NCBI GenBank assembly: GCA_017429695.1
Contig: JAFROK010000050.1
Span: 32,952-96,951, forward strand
Direction of reading: 5' to 3'
DNA from: Clostridia bacterium
GTDB taxonomy: Bacteria > Bacillota > Clostridia > Christensenellales > Aristaeellaceae
DNA: 64,000 nt
Position 1 is the stretch's first letter, and each line of letters opens with the position of its first letter. The notes below the pieces were generated by a model. That model searched no databases. It had not been told where the DNA came from and saw nothing but the letters and a program-made list of their open reading frames with translations. Shown here in pieces: positions 44,721 through 53,790 of this stretch. Both the position numbers and the translations under genes were made by a program.

Positions 44721-47408
44721 CTATTCTTCGGGCAGAAATTCGATTACGCCGCTGTCAGCCGGATCAGCGGACGGATCATCCGTACGGAACGGCCCGAGGA
44801 TTTCGACAATATGCCGGTAAGTTTCCATGAGCGGCGCATGTCCCTGCTGAAGCGCTGCCTCATCGCCCTGTTTTGCGGCGGCTTCCAGGACGGCGGCAGC
44901 CTTTGAAAGGCCGGTAGCACCGATGGTGCCGGAAATGCTCTTGAGGGAATGAACCAGGATGCCGTATTCATGCCAGACGCCGGAAGCGAAAGAGGATTCC
45001 ATCCGCTCCATCCTTCCGGGTGATTCTTCGGCGAATTCCGACAGGAGGGAAAGATAGAGTTCCCGGTCCTGCTGGCAGTGCATCAGTCCCAGGGCGGTAT
45101 CCACATCCTGCGGAGGCAGAAGCGCCAGGGCATCTGAGGCGGAAGCTGCCGGGACGACCGGAAAACCGGACTCATCCGGGAACGGCTGCCCGTCTGCGCC
45201 GGAGAGCAGGATGACCTTATCCGGCGGCAGATAGGCGAGGAGCGTTTTACGGAGTGCTTTGCTGTCAATCGGCTTGCTGAGGTAGTCTGTGAACCCTTCA
45301 TTTAGGTAGCGCTGCTTTGCGCCGGAGATGGCGTCGGCAGTCAGACAGATGATCGGGGTTGTCCGGTTGACGCCTGTCTCCTGGGCCTGGATGCGGCGCA
45401 TGGTTTCGATTCCGTCCATACCGGGCATCCGCTGATCCATGAGGATCACATGATAAGGAACGGAAAGGGTGAGCCGGAGCGCTTCCTTGCCGCCCAGGGC
45501 AGTATCAATCTGCATACCTGTCTTTTTCAGCAGGCCTTCGACCACCGTCAGGTTCATACGGGTATCATCGACGACGAGGATACGGACCCGGGGAGCGCGG
45601 AAGAGCTCCTGCGGCGCGTCCGCAGTCTCGCCGCTTTTTTCAAATCTTTCCCTGAAATTGCCGATCGGCTCCGTGGACTCGACCCGCTGGGGAATGATGA
45701 CGGTGAAGAGGGAGCCTTCCCCGTAATGGCTGTCCACCCGAATGGTGCCGCCCATCATATCCAGCAGGTTTTTCACGATGGTCAGGCCCAGGCCGGAACC
45801 TTCCACTTCTTCGGATTTACCAAGGCCGATCCGTTCAAACTTGCTGAAGAGCTTTTCCCGGTCTTCCGGACGGATGCCGACCCCGGTATCCAGGACAGCG
45901 ATGTTGAGACTGATGACCTGGCCCTCGATAAATGCGGTATCCTCCCCGGCGTGAACGGAAAGGGATACGGAACCGCGATCGGTATATTTGACGGCATTGT
46001 TCAGAAGGTTCAGCATGATCTGGCGGACGCGTCCCGCATCACCGAAAAGATGATCCGGAAGGCAGTCTTCCACGGCGATGTGGAAGGCCAGGTCACGGGA
46101 TGCGGCACGGACGCTGATCAGGTTGCAGACATCATTGAGGACGGAGGAAAGCATATAACTGTCTTCCCGGATTTCCATTTTTCCGGCTTCGATTTTTGAA
46201 ATATCCAGGATATCGTTAATGATGGACAGGAGGTTTTTGCCGGCGTTGTTGATGATACCGGCATAGCCGCATATATCACTGAAGACTCCGCGGACATCAT
46301 CCGGATTTTCCGGAAGATTGTCGCGGGCCTGTTTGCTTTCCCGCAGCACAATTTCATTCATGCCCATTACGGCATTGATCGGAGTCCGGATCTCATGGCT
46401 CATGGCGGCCAGGAATTCGCTCTTGGCCGCGCTGGAACGCTCGGCAATCTGGGTGGCTTCCCGCAGTTTGCCGTTTTCGGCGGCACGTTGGCTGAAATAG
46501 ACAATCAGGATGACTGCGACGACGAAAATGATCAGGATCACGGAGATCACATAAAGCACGATCGGAATAATATCATAAACACTGGAGGCGGAGGCGGAAC
46601 CGATATGCCGCATGATCGTATTCCGGATCCACAGGCCCAGGCCGAGACCGCCGAAGGAGAAGAAAAGTACAATGCCCAGGCTGGATGCTTTCAGGATGTT
46701 CTGGAGCTTTTTCTCAAAGGGGGCCAGCGGTTCCTTCTCCCGGGGAACGACCGAACGCTTGATGGCCCAGACCAGGAAGAGGAAAGACAGGCTGCTCAGG
46801 AAGGAGGACGGATAATACAGGTTGCTGACGGGGCCGGCCTGGTCGGAAGTGATCAGCATACCGAACTCAAACAGGACGATCAGGAAAGCGGCCAGGGAGA
46901 TCCATGGCCGTACCACCTGCTCCTTTTTCCGGTTCTTCCAGTACCAGGCCATGCGCTGCAGGCAGAGGACGACAATCACATTGCAGATCACGATCAGGTA
47001 GATACCGGTCAGGTACTGGCTGAAACGGAAGGAGACCGGGCCGGAAGTATCGGGGGAAGAGTTGTAGTAGAACAGGATCAGCGCAATATCCAGCGGAACC
47101 GGCAGCAGCATCAGGGGATGGAAAAACCGCCGGGCTTCCGGAATGGCCATGCGCAAAACGAGAATGAACAGGAAGAAGAAGGCCAGGCACCAGCCGGAAT
47201 AGGTCAGCAGCGTGAACGAATCAGGCCAGGATCCCATAATGACCTGGTAGGATACCCAGTAATAACTGCTCAGCATCCCGCTGACAAAGAAGAGCAGGCC
47301 ATAAAGCCAGGCCCGGTGCTTATTGGTGATGTAATAGAAAAGGCACATCAGCATGGCAACGAGGTTGGCCATCAGCTGGAATATATTTTCCGCATAATCC
47401 CAAAACAT
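44721..47408 (-). CDS. Membrane hybrid histidine kinase (7TM-HisKA-HATPase-REC-HPt)
   Basis: An 895-residue sensor kinase. The N terminus has seven or eight transmembrane helices over about 320 residues and no soluble sensor domain, as in 7TM-type receptors. The phosphoacceptor His is at about residue 338 in AAMSHEIRTP. The ATPase domain contains NAVKYTDRG and DTGVGIRPEDREKLF plus GSGLGLTIVK. A receiver spans about 606-726 with the acceptor Asp in ILMDQRMPG, and an HPt domain near 800-880 has HSLKSISGTIGA. Phosphorelay output must go to a separate regulator, perhaps the c-di-GMP protein at 40107. Start ATG 47408 follows AAGGAGATTCCG. Confidence 0.93.
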   Translation of the reverse strand: MFWDYAENIFQLMANLVAMLMCLFYYITNKHRAWLYGLLFFVSGMLSSYYWVSYQVIMGSWPDSFTLLTYSGWCLAFFFLFILVLRMAIPEARRFFHPLMLLPVPLDIALILFYYNSSPDTSGPVSFRFSQYLTGIYLIVICNVIVVLCLQRMAWYWKNRKKEQVVRPWISLAAFLIVLFEFGMLITSDQAGPVSNLYYPSSFLSSLSFLFLVWAIKRSVVPREKEPLAPFEKKLQNILKASSLGIVLFFSFGGLGLGLWIRNTIMRHIGSASASSVYDIIPIVLYVISVILIIFVVAVILIVYFSQRAAENGKLREATQIAERSSAAKSEFLAAMSHEIRTPINAVMGMNEIVLRESKQARDNLPENPDDVRGVFSDICGYAGIINNAGKNLLSIINDILDISKIEAGKMEIREDSYMLSSVLNDVCNLISVRAASRDLAFHIAVEDCLPDHLFGDAGRVRQIMLNLLNNAVKYTDRGSVSLSVHAGEDTAFIEGQVISLNIAVLDTGVGIRPEDREKLFSKFERIGLGKSEEVEGSGLGLTIVKNLLDMMGGTIRVDSHYGEGSLFTVIIPQRVESTEPIGNFRERFEKSGETADAPQELFRAPRVRILVVDDTRMNLTVVEGLLKKTGMQIDTALGGKEALRLTLSVPYHVILMDQRMPGMDGIETMRRIQAQETGVNRTTPIICLTADAISGAKQRYLNEGFTDYLSKPIDSKALRKTLLAYLPPDKVILLSGADGQPFPDESGFPVVPAASASDALALLPPQDVDTALGLMHCQQDRELYLSLLSEFAEESPGRMERMESSFASGVWHEYGILVHSLKSISGTIGATGLSKAAAVLEAAAKQGDEAALQQGHAPLMETYRHIVEILGPFRTDDPSADPADSGVIEFLPEE

Positions 47409-47481
47409 CGGAATCTCCTTTTGGCGCCGCCGCGGACGCCTGCCGGTGGTTATCAGTGCGGTTTCAGTCATGTATGTACAT

Positions 47482-47510
47482 ATTATATGCGGGAATGCAT
47501 GAAAACACAA
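47482..47510 (-). promoter_or_regulatory. Promoter for the hybrid histidine kinase gene
   Basis: On the minus strand a perfect TATAAT (47482-47487) with TTGTGT (47505-47510) at 17-bp spacing. It is followed by a GTATGTACATA palindrome-like stretch in the leader. Confidence 0.55.
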
Positions 47511-47529
47511 ATATTAATTCCCAAAACTA

Positions 47530-47558
47530 TTGACATGGAGTAGGATCAAGGCGATAAA
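47530..47558 (+). promoter_or_regulatory. Promoter for the third Gfo/Idh/MocA gene
   Basis: Perfect TTGACA (47530-47535) with GATAAA (47553-47558), spacing 17; an overlapping TAAAAT gives spacing 19. The start codon lies about 90 bases further downstream. Confidence 0.6.
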
Positions 47559-47650
47559 ATGGGATGCAGCAAAGCACGAAAAGACAGGAGATACCGGTTG
47601 CGCGGCGGTGCGGGCCGGGCGGAAACACAAAAGTCGGAGGAGAAAAAGGG

Positions 47651-48727
47651 ATGAAAGTATCAGATGGAATGACGTATGCGCCGAAGGGAAAGCCGCAGCC
47701 GGTAGTAAAACCCGGGGAGTTTGTCTTTTCCGCGGTCCGGCTGGATCACGGGCATATCTACGGCATGTGCAACGGACTCACGGAAGCGGGGGGAACCCTG
47801 AAGTATGTGTATGACCCGGATCCGGCAAAGTTGGCGGCGTTCCTGAAGGCATTTCCCCAGGCGAAAGCCGCGGAAAGCGAGGAAGAAGCGCTGAACGATC
47901 CGGAAACGAATATGATCGCAGGCGCCGCAGTGACCAGTGAGCGCTGCGCCCTGGGCCTCAGGGCCATGGCGGCCGGGAAGGATTACTTTACCGACAAGGC
48001 GCCGTTTACAACCCTGGAACAGCTGGCATCAGCGAAAAAGGCCGTAAAGGAGACCGGAAGGAAATACATGGTCTACTATGCCGAGCGGCTGCATGACGAG
48101 GGATCCATCCTGGCCGGGTACCTGGTGAGGGACGGGGAGATCGGAAAGGTGGTTTCCGTGACCGGTTTCGGCCCGCACCGCCTGGGGGCGCCGGGACGGC
48201 CGGCCTGGTTTTTTGAACGGGAAAAATACGGCGGGATCCTCTGCGATATCGGCAGCCACCAGATTGAGCAGTACCTGTACTACACGGGAGAAGAGGACGC
48301 CAGCGTGACCGCCAGCCGGATCGCGAACTTTGCACATCCGGAATATCCGGAGCTGGAGGATTTTGGAGACTGCGCGCTGACCGGGGCAAACGGCGCGGCG
48401 GGCTATTTCCGGGTGGACTGGTTTACCCCGGACGGGCTGCGGACTTGGGGAGACGGGCGGATGTTTATCCTCGGCACGGAAGGGTTTATCGAAATCCGCA
48501 AGTATATCAACCTGGCTGCGAATGAAAAGGGCGGCGGGCATGTTTACCTGGTGAACGGAAAAGGCGAACAGTATATCAGCGCAACCGGAGCGACCGGATA
48601 TCCCTTCTTCGGGGAAATGATCCTGGACTGCCTGAACCGGACGGAAAACGCCATGACCCAGGAACACGCGTTCAAAGCCGCGGAGCTTTGCCTGCTGGCC
48701 CAGAAAAATGCCCTCCGGATCGGATGA
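47651..48727 (+). CDS. Gfo/Idh/MocA family oxidoreductase
   Basis: A 358-residue oxidoreductase. ATG 47651 follows TCGGAGGAGAAAAAGGG; an upstream frame extension is untranslated leader. The cofactor-binding half is less canonical than in the other two copies (FSAVRLDHGHIYGMCNGL in place of GxGxxG). TDKAPF stands where EKP usually lies, so the catalytic Lys is retained. ILCDIGSHQIEQYLYY carries the active-site His. This divergent glycine motif suggests a distinct subgroup, possibly an enzyme with altered cofactor use. A two-component system starts 31 bp downstream and may be co-transcribed. Confidence 0.87.
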   Translation: MKVSDGMTYAPKGKPQPVVKPGEFVFSAVRLDHGHIYGMCNGLTEAGGTLKYVYDPDPAKLAAFLKAFPQAKAAESEEEALNDPETNMIAGAAVTSERCALGLRAMAAGKDYFTDKAPFTTLEQLASAKKAVKETGRKYMVYYAERLHDEGSILAGYLVRDGEIGKVVSVTGFGPHRLGAPGRPAWFFEREKYGGILCDIGSHQIEQYLYYTGEEDASVTASRIANFAHPEYPELEDFGDCALTGANGAAGYFRVDWFTPDGLRTWGDGRMFILGTEGFIEIRKYINLAANEKGGGHVYLVNGKGEQYISATGATGYPFFGEMILDCLNRTENAMTQEHAFKAAELCLLAQKNALRIG

Positions 48728-48758
48728 ATCACGGACGGAAACGGAGCAATGGAAAACG

Positions 48759-49433
48759 ATGACAACAATACTGCTGGTTGAAGACGACGCCATCCTGCGG
48801 GACGGACTGACGGAACTGTTTTCCCGGGAAGGATGGCAGGTAACCGCGGCTGCTTCGGTCCGGGAAGCGCGGGAAAAACTGAACCGGGACGTGCAGGCGG
48901 TTGTGATGGACGTAGGCCTGCCGGACGGCGACGGGGTGAGCCTGTGCCGGGAATGGCGGGAAGCAGGTGAAACAAGGCCGGTGCTTTTCCTGACGGCCCG
49001 GGGGGAAGAGTTTGATGTGGTGCGGGGACTGGACTCCGGCGGGAATGATTATGTGACCAAACCGTTCCGGATGCAGGAACTGCTGAGCCGTGTGCGGGTG
49101 CTGCTGCGCTCCGGGACAGAGCCCCGGCCGGTGAACCGGAAAGGGTTCGCCGTGGACCGGGAGCGGATGCAGGTGCTGAAAGACGGCGAAGCGCTGAACC
49201 TGACGCTGACGGAATATAAGATTGTGACGATGCTGATGGACCATCCGAATGTCGTGCCGCGGGAACGCCTGCTGGAGGTGCTGTGGGACGAAGGCGGAAA
49301 GTTTATTGATGACAATACGCTGTCGGTGCATATGAGCCGGCTGCGGGATAAGGTCGGCGCGGAACACATCCGCACAATACGGGGAGTGGGTTATCAATGG
49401 TCGGATACATCCTCAGCGGCATCCTCTTTGTGA
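48759..49433 (+). CDS. OmpR-family response regulator
   Basis: A 224-residue regulator with an N-terminal receiver (acidic pair in VEDDA, acceptor Asp in VVMDVGLPDGDG, switch Lys in VTKPF) and a C-terminal winged helix (LTLTEYKIVTMLM, VDDNTLSVHMSRLRDKVG-like region and TIRGVGYQW). ATG 48759 begins TTILLVEDD, as expected for the family. The coding region overlaps the kinase gene by 37 bp. It probably binds the 11-bp-spaced direct repeat upstream of the ABC genes at 50284-50301 and activates them. Confidence 0.93.
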   Translation: MTTILLVEDDAILRDGLTELFSREGWQVTAAASVREAREKLNRDVQAVVMDVGLPDGDGVSLCREWREAGETRPVLFLTARGEEFDVVRGLDSGGNDYVTKPFRMQELLSRVRVLLRSGTEPRPVNRKGFAVDRERMQVLKDGEALNLTLTEYKIVTMLMDHPNVVPRERLLEVLWDEGGKFIDDNTLSVHMSRLRDKVGAEHIRTIRGVGYQWSDTSSAASSL

Positions 49434-50281
49434 TCCTGGCGGTGCTGGCCGTCCGGCACTTCCTGGACAACCGGCGGCTGAGAACGCTGAGCGAACAGAT
49501 GGAGGATTACCTCACGGGCCACGGAGGAACCATTCCGCTGAGCCTGAAGGAGGACACGGTTGCCCAGGTGGAGAACGCCGCTGCGGAGATGCAGAACCGC
49601 ATCCAGGTGACGGAGGAGCGCTTCCGGCAGGAAGCGCAGCGGACCAGCGACCTGACTGCGGACATTTCCCATCAACTGAAGACGCCGCTGGCGTCCCTGC
49701 GCCTGTTCTGCGAAATGGATGAAAGCACCCACTGTGAGCAGCAGATCAGCCAGATTGAACGGATGGAAACCCTGATCAGCAGCCTGCTGCGGCTGGAAAA
49801 GCTCTGTGCGGACGGATATGAGCTGGTGTTTGACGCATGCGACCTGCGGGCACTGATCGATGAAAACTGGCGGCAGCTGCAGCCCCTGTGGCCGGACCGG
49901 ACGCTGATCCTGGAAGGGGAGGCAAAGATCCGCTGCGACGCCAGATGGATGGGAGAAGCTTTCAGGAACCTGATGAAAAATGCCTGCGAGCATACTGCGG
50001 AAGGCGGGCAGATCCGAGTCCGGCTGGAGCAGACGGACCGGACGGTCTACTGTACCCTGGAGGATAACGGCGGCGGGGCTGCGCCAAAGGACCTGCCGCA
50101 TCTGTTTGAACGCTTCTACCGGGCAGAGGATCAGCCGGTTCACGGCGCCGGGCTGGGACTGGCGATTGTCAAGGAGATCATTTACCGCCATCACGGGCAT
50201 ATCACTGCAGAAAACGGCACCGAAGGGCTGAAGTTTACTATTTCCCTGCCGGTGATGGACCTGAAGCTTACAGAATCGTAA
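49397..50281 (+). CDS. Sensor histidine kinase partner
   Basis: A 294-residue kinase with one N-terminal transmembrane helix (ILSGILFVILAVLAVRHFL) and almost no extracellular part, then a HisKA domain (DISHQLKTPLASLR, acceptor His near residue 92) and a HATPase domain (NLMKNACEHT, DNGGGAAPKDLPHLFERFYR, GAGLGLAIVKEI). Kinases with so little outside the membrane generally sense through a partner, often the adjacent FtsX-type transporter, as in Bce-like modules. The transporter encoded next is therefore the likely sensor. ATG 49397 lies inside the regulator gene. Confidence 0.92.
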   Translation: MVGYILSGILFVILAVLAVRHFLDNRRLRTLSEQMEDYLTGHGGTIPLSLKEDTVAQVENAAAEMQNRIQVTEERFRQEAQRTSDLTADISHQLKTPLASLRLFCEMDESTHCEQQISQIERMETLISSLLRLEKLCADGYELVFDACDLRALIDENWRQLQPLWPDRTLILEGEAKIRCDARWMGEAFRNLMKNACEHTAEGGQIRVRLEQTDRTVYCTLEDNGGGAAPKDLPHLFERFYRAEDQPVHGAGLGLAIVKEIIYRHHGHITAENGTEGLKFTISLPVMDLKLTES

Positions 50282-50283
50282 GG

Positions 50284-50320
50284 TGAAAGTCACCTGAAAG
50301 TAAGGTTCATCTGCTATCCT
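50284..50320 (+). promoter_or_regulatory. Response-regulator direct repeat and promoter for the ABC transporter operon
   Basis: Two copies of TGAAAGT (50284-50290 and 50295-50301) are spaced 11 bp start to start, about one helical turn, as OmpR-family dimers prefer. An extended -10 TGCTATCCT (TATCCT at 50315-50320) follows with no good -35, so the repeat replaces it. Activation by the adjacent regulator is inferred. Confidence 0.6.
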
Positions 50321-50342
50321 TGCTTTCGAGGAGGGATGAACC

Positions 50343-51026
50343 ATGGAAATTATTCGTTGTGAGAATCTTTCAAAAATATATCGTAGCGGCAGCGCCGCGG
50401 TCCACGCGGTGGACGGCGTGAGCCTTTCCTTCGGACAGGGCAGTTTTACCGCGGTGACCGGCAAGAGCGGCAGCGGCAAATCCACCCTGCTGCATCTGCT
50501 GTCCGGCCTGGACCGGCCGACGGAAGGACAGGTGATCTACCAGGAAAACGACCTGTTCCGGTATAACGAGAACCAGCTTTCCGTGCTGCGGCGCCGCCGT
50601 TTCGGTTTCGTTTTCCAGGCGTATAACCTGGTACGGGAGCTGACAGCCCAGGAAAACATCCTGCTGCCGGTGATGCTGGACCACCGTAAGCCGGATGAGG
50701 AATACCTGAAACGGCTGACGGACATGCTTGGGATTGACGACCGGCTGACCCACCTGCCCGGCGCCCTCAGCGGCGGACAGCAGCAGCGGGTGTGTATCGC
50801 CCGGGCGCTGGCGAACAAGCCGGCCATCCTGTTTGCAGACGAACCCACCGGAAACCTGGACGGAAGAACCGGCCGGGAAGTGCTGACGCTGATGCGTACG
50901 GTGAGCAATGAGCTGGGAATTACCATGATTCTGGTCACCCATGATACGGGCGTCGCTGAACAGGCGGACCGGATCATCCGGCTGGAGGACGGCAGGGTTG
51001 CCGAGGACAGCGGGGTGATGGCATGA
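50343..51026 (+). CDS. ABC transporter ATP-binding protein, MacB/LolD/BceA type
   Basis: A 227-residue ATPase that drives an FtsX-type permease. Walker A GKSGSGKST, signature LSGGQQQRVCIAR, Walker B ILFADEPTGNLD and the DEPTGNLD hallmark of this subfamily are present, with switch THDTGVAEQ. GAGGAGGG precedes the ATG. The next gene overlaps by 4 bp (ATGA). Placement after a two-component system that lacks its own sensor suggests a Bce/Lol-like module that removes or senses a peptide or lipid-linked compound at the membrane, or a mechanotransmitting system. Confidence 0.93.
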   Translation: MEIIRCENLSKIYRSGSAAVHAVDGVSLSFGQGSFTAVTGKSGSGKSTLLHLLSGLDRPTEGQVIYQENDLFRYNENQLSVLRRRRFGFVFQAYNLVRELTAQENILLPVMLDHRKPDEEYLKRLTDMLGIDDRLTHLPGALSGGQQQRVCIARALANKPAILFADEPTGNLDGRTGREVLTLMRTVSNELGITMILVTHDTGVAEQADRIIRLEDGRVAEDSGVMA

Positions 51027-53785
51027 AACGCCTGACCATGAATCATGTGGCCCGGGCAAACATCCGGGTCAACCGGAAAGCCTATATCAGCCTTTTCCTG
51101 GGCATCCTGCTGGCAGTGTACCTGGCAACGGCCACGAGCCTGTGCGCCTGGGGTGCCGTGCGCGGACACGAGGAAGAGATGGCGGAGCGCGTCGGCTGGG
51201 GGGACATGTTCCTGCTGGACGGAGAACGCGTTACGGATGAACAGCTGCGCAGCTGCGGATTCTTCCGGGAAATCGGCCATGTGACGGTCAATGCCACGGT
51301 GGAAGACAGCAATATCTGCGCAGGATACTATGACGAGACTGCGGACCGGCTGATGAACCGGACGCTGAAAGACGGCCGCCTGCCGGAAAAGGCCGGCGAG
51401 ATGGCGGCAGAGAAAAGCGCACTGATCCGTTTGGGACTGGAAACATCAGGAGTCGGCGACAGGCTGACCCTGACCATGAAGCCGGTCCACGGCGTCAGCG
51501 AGGTACGGACCTTTACCCTGGTCGGCATCCTGAACGAACAGACCGATTATCTGGATACGTATTACGAGGAAGAGGGGATGCGCTTTCCGGCACTCCTGGT
51601 TTCCCCGGAGGAAAAGTATGATGTCGGAAGTGCGATGGTACACCGGGTGCTGACCTATGCCCCGACCATTACCTACAACCAGGTTACCAGAAACTGCCCG
51701 CTGGAACTGATCAGTCCTTACGGGATCAGCCGGGAGGACGGCGGGGTGACTTTCTATGATTCCGGATGGGACCGGGCAAAGCGGATCTGGGAACGGGCCA
51801 TTGTCTGGATTGTGCTTGGCGCCGCGACACTGCTGTCTGTGTGCGTGGGCATTACATCGGCGATGGAAAGCCTGCTGAGCCGGAAAACAGAGGATATCGG
51901 CATGCTGCGGGCCATCGGCGCCACGCGCCGGCAGATCCGCCGCATCTACGGCGCGGAAGCCTGGCTGCTGACGCTGACAGCGCTGCCGGCCGGACTGATC
52001 CTTGGTGTCCTGACGGCATGGATCGTTTCGAGAATTGCGCCGGATTCGGTGGCTTTCCTGCCGAATGCCTGGCTGCTGATTCCGATCCTGGGGCTTTCTG
52101 CCCTGTGCGTATTTGTTGCCTCCCGTATGCCGCTGGTGCATGCCTCCCGCCAGATGCCGATGGGCGTGCTGCGGGATACGAAGTTGATGCGCCGGGCCGG
52201 AAAACTCCGGAACCACAGGATATTCAGGCCGGACAGCCTGATTGCCGGCCGCCGGATCCGGCTGCATCCGCTGCGCCTGCTGGGCGCCGCGGGGATGATC
52301 ACCCTGACGCTGCTGTCCGCCCTGATGCTGGGCGAGCTGGCCATGGGCCTGAACACGGAAAAGGGCGGAAACACACCGGATTACCAGATCCAGGGTGGTG
52401 CCTATGCATCGGATGATTCATTTGTGCAGATTATCGAGGAGGACGCCATGTCCCGGTCGGACCTGGAGCGGATCGCTGCCGTTCCGGGTGTGGAACGGGT
52501 GGGGAGCGTTACGGAAATCCAGGCGAACCTGCTGATGGATACCATCCCGGAATATTTCCGCACACGGAACGAATACAGCACATATGATGACGGGAGCACA
52601 TCCGAAATCGTGATCGGTACGCTGGAAGGCGCCTGGGGCGGATCGGAATGGCTGTTCCTGGATGACGAGGAGATTGCGGATGCCCGGGCGTGCCGGGACG
52701 AGGACTATACAGCGTATTACAACATGAAATGCATTGACCGGATGAACGGGATTCGCAGCGAACTGGGAATTACGGAATCCATTGTACCGGTGAAGGTGCT
52801 CGTGGCAGATCTGGATCCGGAAACGCTGAAGGAATTTGTAACGGACGGCAGGATCAATATGGAACAGCTCGACCGCGGGGAACAGGCCCTGGTCTTTGCA
52901 CCGACGATATGTGCGAGGAAGGAAAGCAGCGGCGGATATGTAATCGACAAGTGGCTGCCTGCCGGGGAGATCCGCGACGAAGAATGGGATATCATTATCC
53001 GGAATGATGCCTTTACCGCCGGCACGCCGCTGAAACTGCTGGAACTGGCCGGAAAGATGGAAATTGCGGAGGACGAATCCGGCTTCCCGGAGTACCGGGT
53101 GAACACAACGGATCATGTCCGGGCGGAGGTAACGGTCGGCGCGGTGCTCAGCGGGCCTGTGCGGATCAGTGAATATTACCAGAGCGGTTTTACCGTAATC
53201 CTGTCGCCCAAAGGCGCGGAAGCGCTGGGACTGAAACTGCCGAGCCCGACATATACGGGTATCTGGCTGGAGGGTAATCCTTCGCCGGAAGCGGAGAAGG
53301 AAATCGAAAGCGAAATCAGCCAGATTACCATGGGCAGCTGGATGAACCTGGAAAACAGAAGGGAGCTGAACCGGGAATACCGGCTGAAAAAGACGCGGCA
53401 GATGCTGCTGTTTGCGGGACTGATCCTGCTGTTCTTCGCGGTATCCCTGTTTATGCAGGTATCCGGCGCGGCCCGGCAGATCCGCTCCGAAACCCGGATG
53501 ATCGGCACGCTGCGGGCTGTCGGCGCGGACTTGAAGACGCTGGTGGGCTGCTACCGGCTGCCGGTGTGGGGAAGCGCGGTTGTGGCGCTGATTCCCTGTG
53601 CAGTCTTCTATATCATTACCGGAATTCCTGGCCTGCGCCTGTTCAGCAAAAACCATCCGGCTGTTATGCTGCCGGTGCTGGCGGCGATGGCAGCATGCGT
53701 TGCGCTGGCTTCCGTGGCAGGAATCCGCAAACGCCTGGCCGGGGTAACCCGCCGGTCCATTGTTGAAAATATCAGGGAGCTGTGA
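51023..53785 (+). CDS. FtsX-like ABC transporter permease (MacB type, two FtsX units)
   Basis: A 920-residue permease with one helix near residue 25, a large extracytoplasmic domain of about 200 residues, a first FtsX unit of three helices (about 255-380), a helix near 415, a second large domain of about 320 residues and a final FtsX unit (about 795-905). The cytoplasmic loop SRKTEDIGMLRAIGATRRQI and its C-terminal counterpart SETRMIGTLRAVGADLKTLV are typical coupling loops of these mechanotransmission ABC proteins. It is translationally coupled to the ATPase gene and followed by a membrane-anchored NEW3-like protein. The cargo is unknown; a bacitracin- or lantibiotic-type role would be a guess from the paired two-component system. 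Confidence 0.92.
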   Translation: MKRLTMNHVARANIRVNRKAYISLFLGILLAVYLATATSLCAWGAVRGHEEEMAERVGWGDMFLLDGERVTDEQLRSCGFFREIGHVTVNATVEDSNICAGYYDETADRLMNRTLKDGRLPEKAGEMAAEKSALIRLGLETSGVGDRLTLTMKPVHGVSEVRTFTLVGILNEQTDYLDTYYEEEGMRFPALLVSPEEKYDVGSAMVHRVLTYAPTITYNQVTRNCPLELISPYGISREDGGVTFYDSGWDRAKRIWERAIVWIVLGAATLLSVCVGITSAMESLLSRKTEDIGMLRAIGATRRQIRRIYGAEAWLLTLTALPAGLILGVLTAWIVSRIAPDSVAFLPNAWLLIPILGLSALCVFVASRMPLVHASRQMPMGVLRDTKLMRRAGKLRNHRIFRPDSLIAGRRIRLHPLRLLGAAGMITLTLLSALMLGELAMGLNTEKGGNTPDYQIQGGAYASDDSFVQIIEEDAMSRSDLERIAAVPGVERVGSVTEIQANLLMDTIPEYFRTRNEYSTYDDGSTSEIVIGTLEGAWGGSEWLFLDDEEIADARACRDEDYTAYYNMKCIDRMNGIRSELGITESIVPVKVLVADLDPETLKEFVTDGRINMEQLDRGEQALVFAPTICARKESSGGYVIDKWLPAGEIRDEEWDIIIRNDAFTAGTPLKLLELAGKMEIAEDESGFPEYRVNTTDHVRAEVTVGAVLSGPVRISEYYQSGFTVILSPKGAEALGLKLPSPTYTGIWLEGNPSPEAEKEIESEISQITMGSWMNLENRRELNREYRLKKTRQMLLFAGLILLFFAVSLFMQVSGAARQIRSETRMIGTLRAVGADLKTLVGCYRLPVWGSAVVALIPCAVFYIITGIPGLRLFSKNHPAVMLPVLAAMAACVALASVAGIRKRLAGVTRRSIVENIREL

Positions 53786-53790
53786 CAGAT

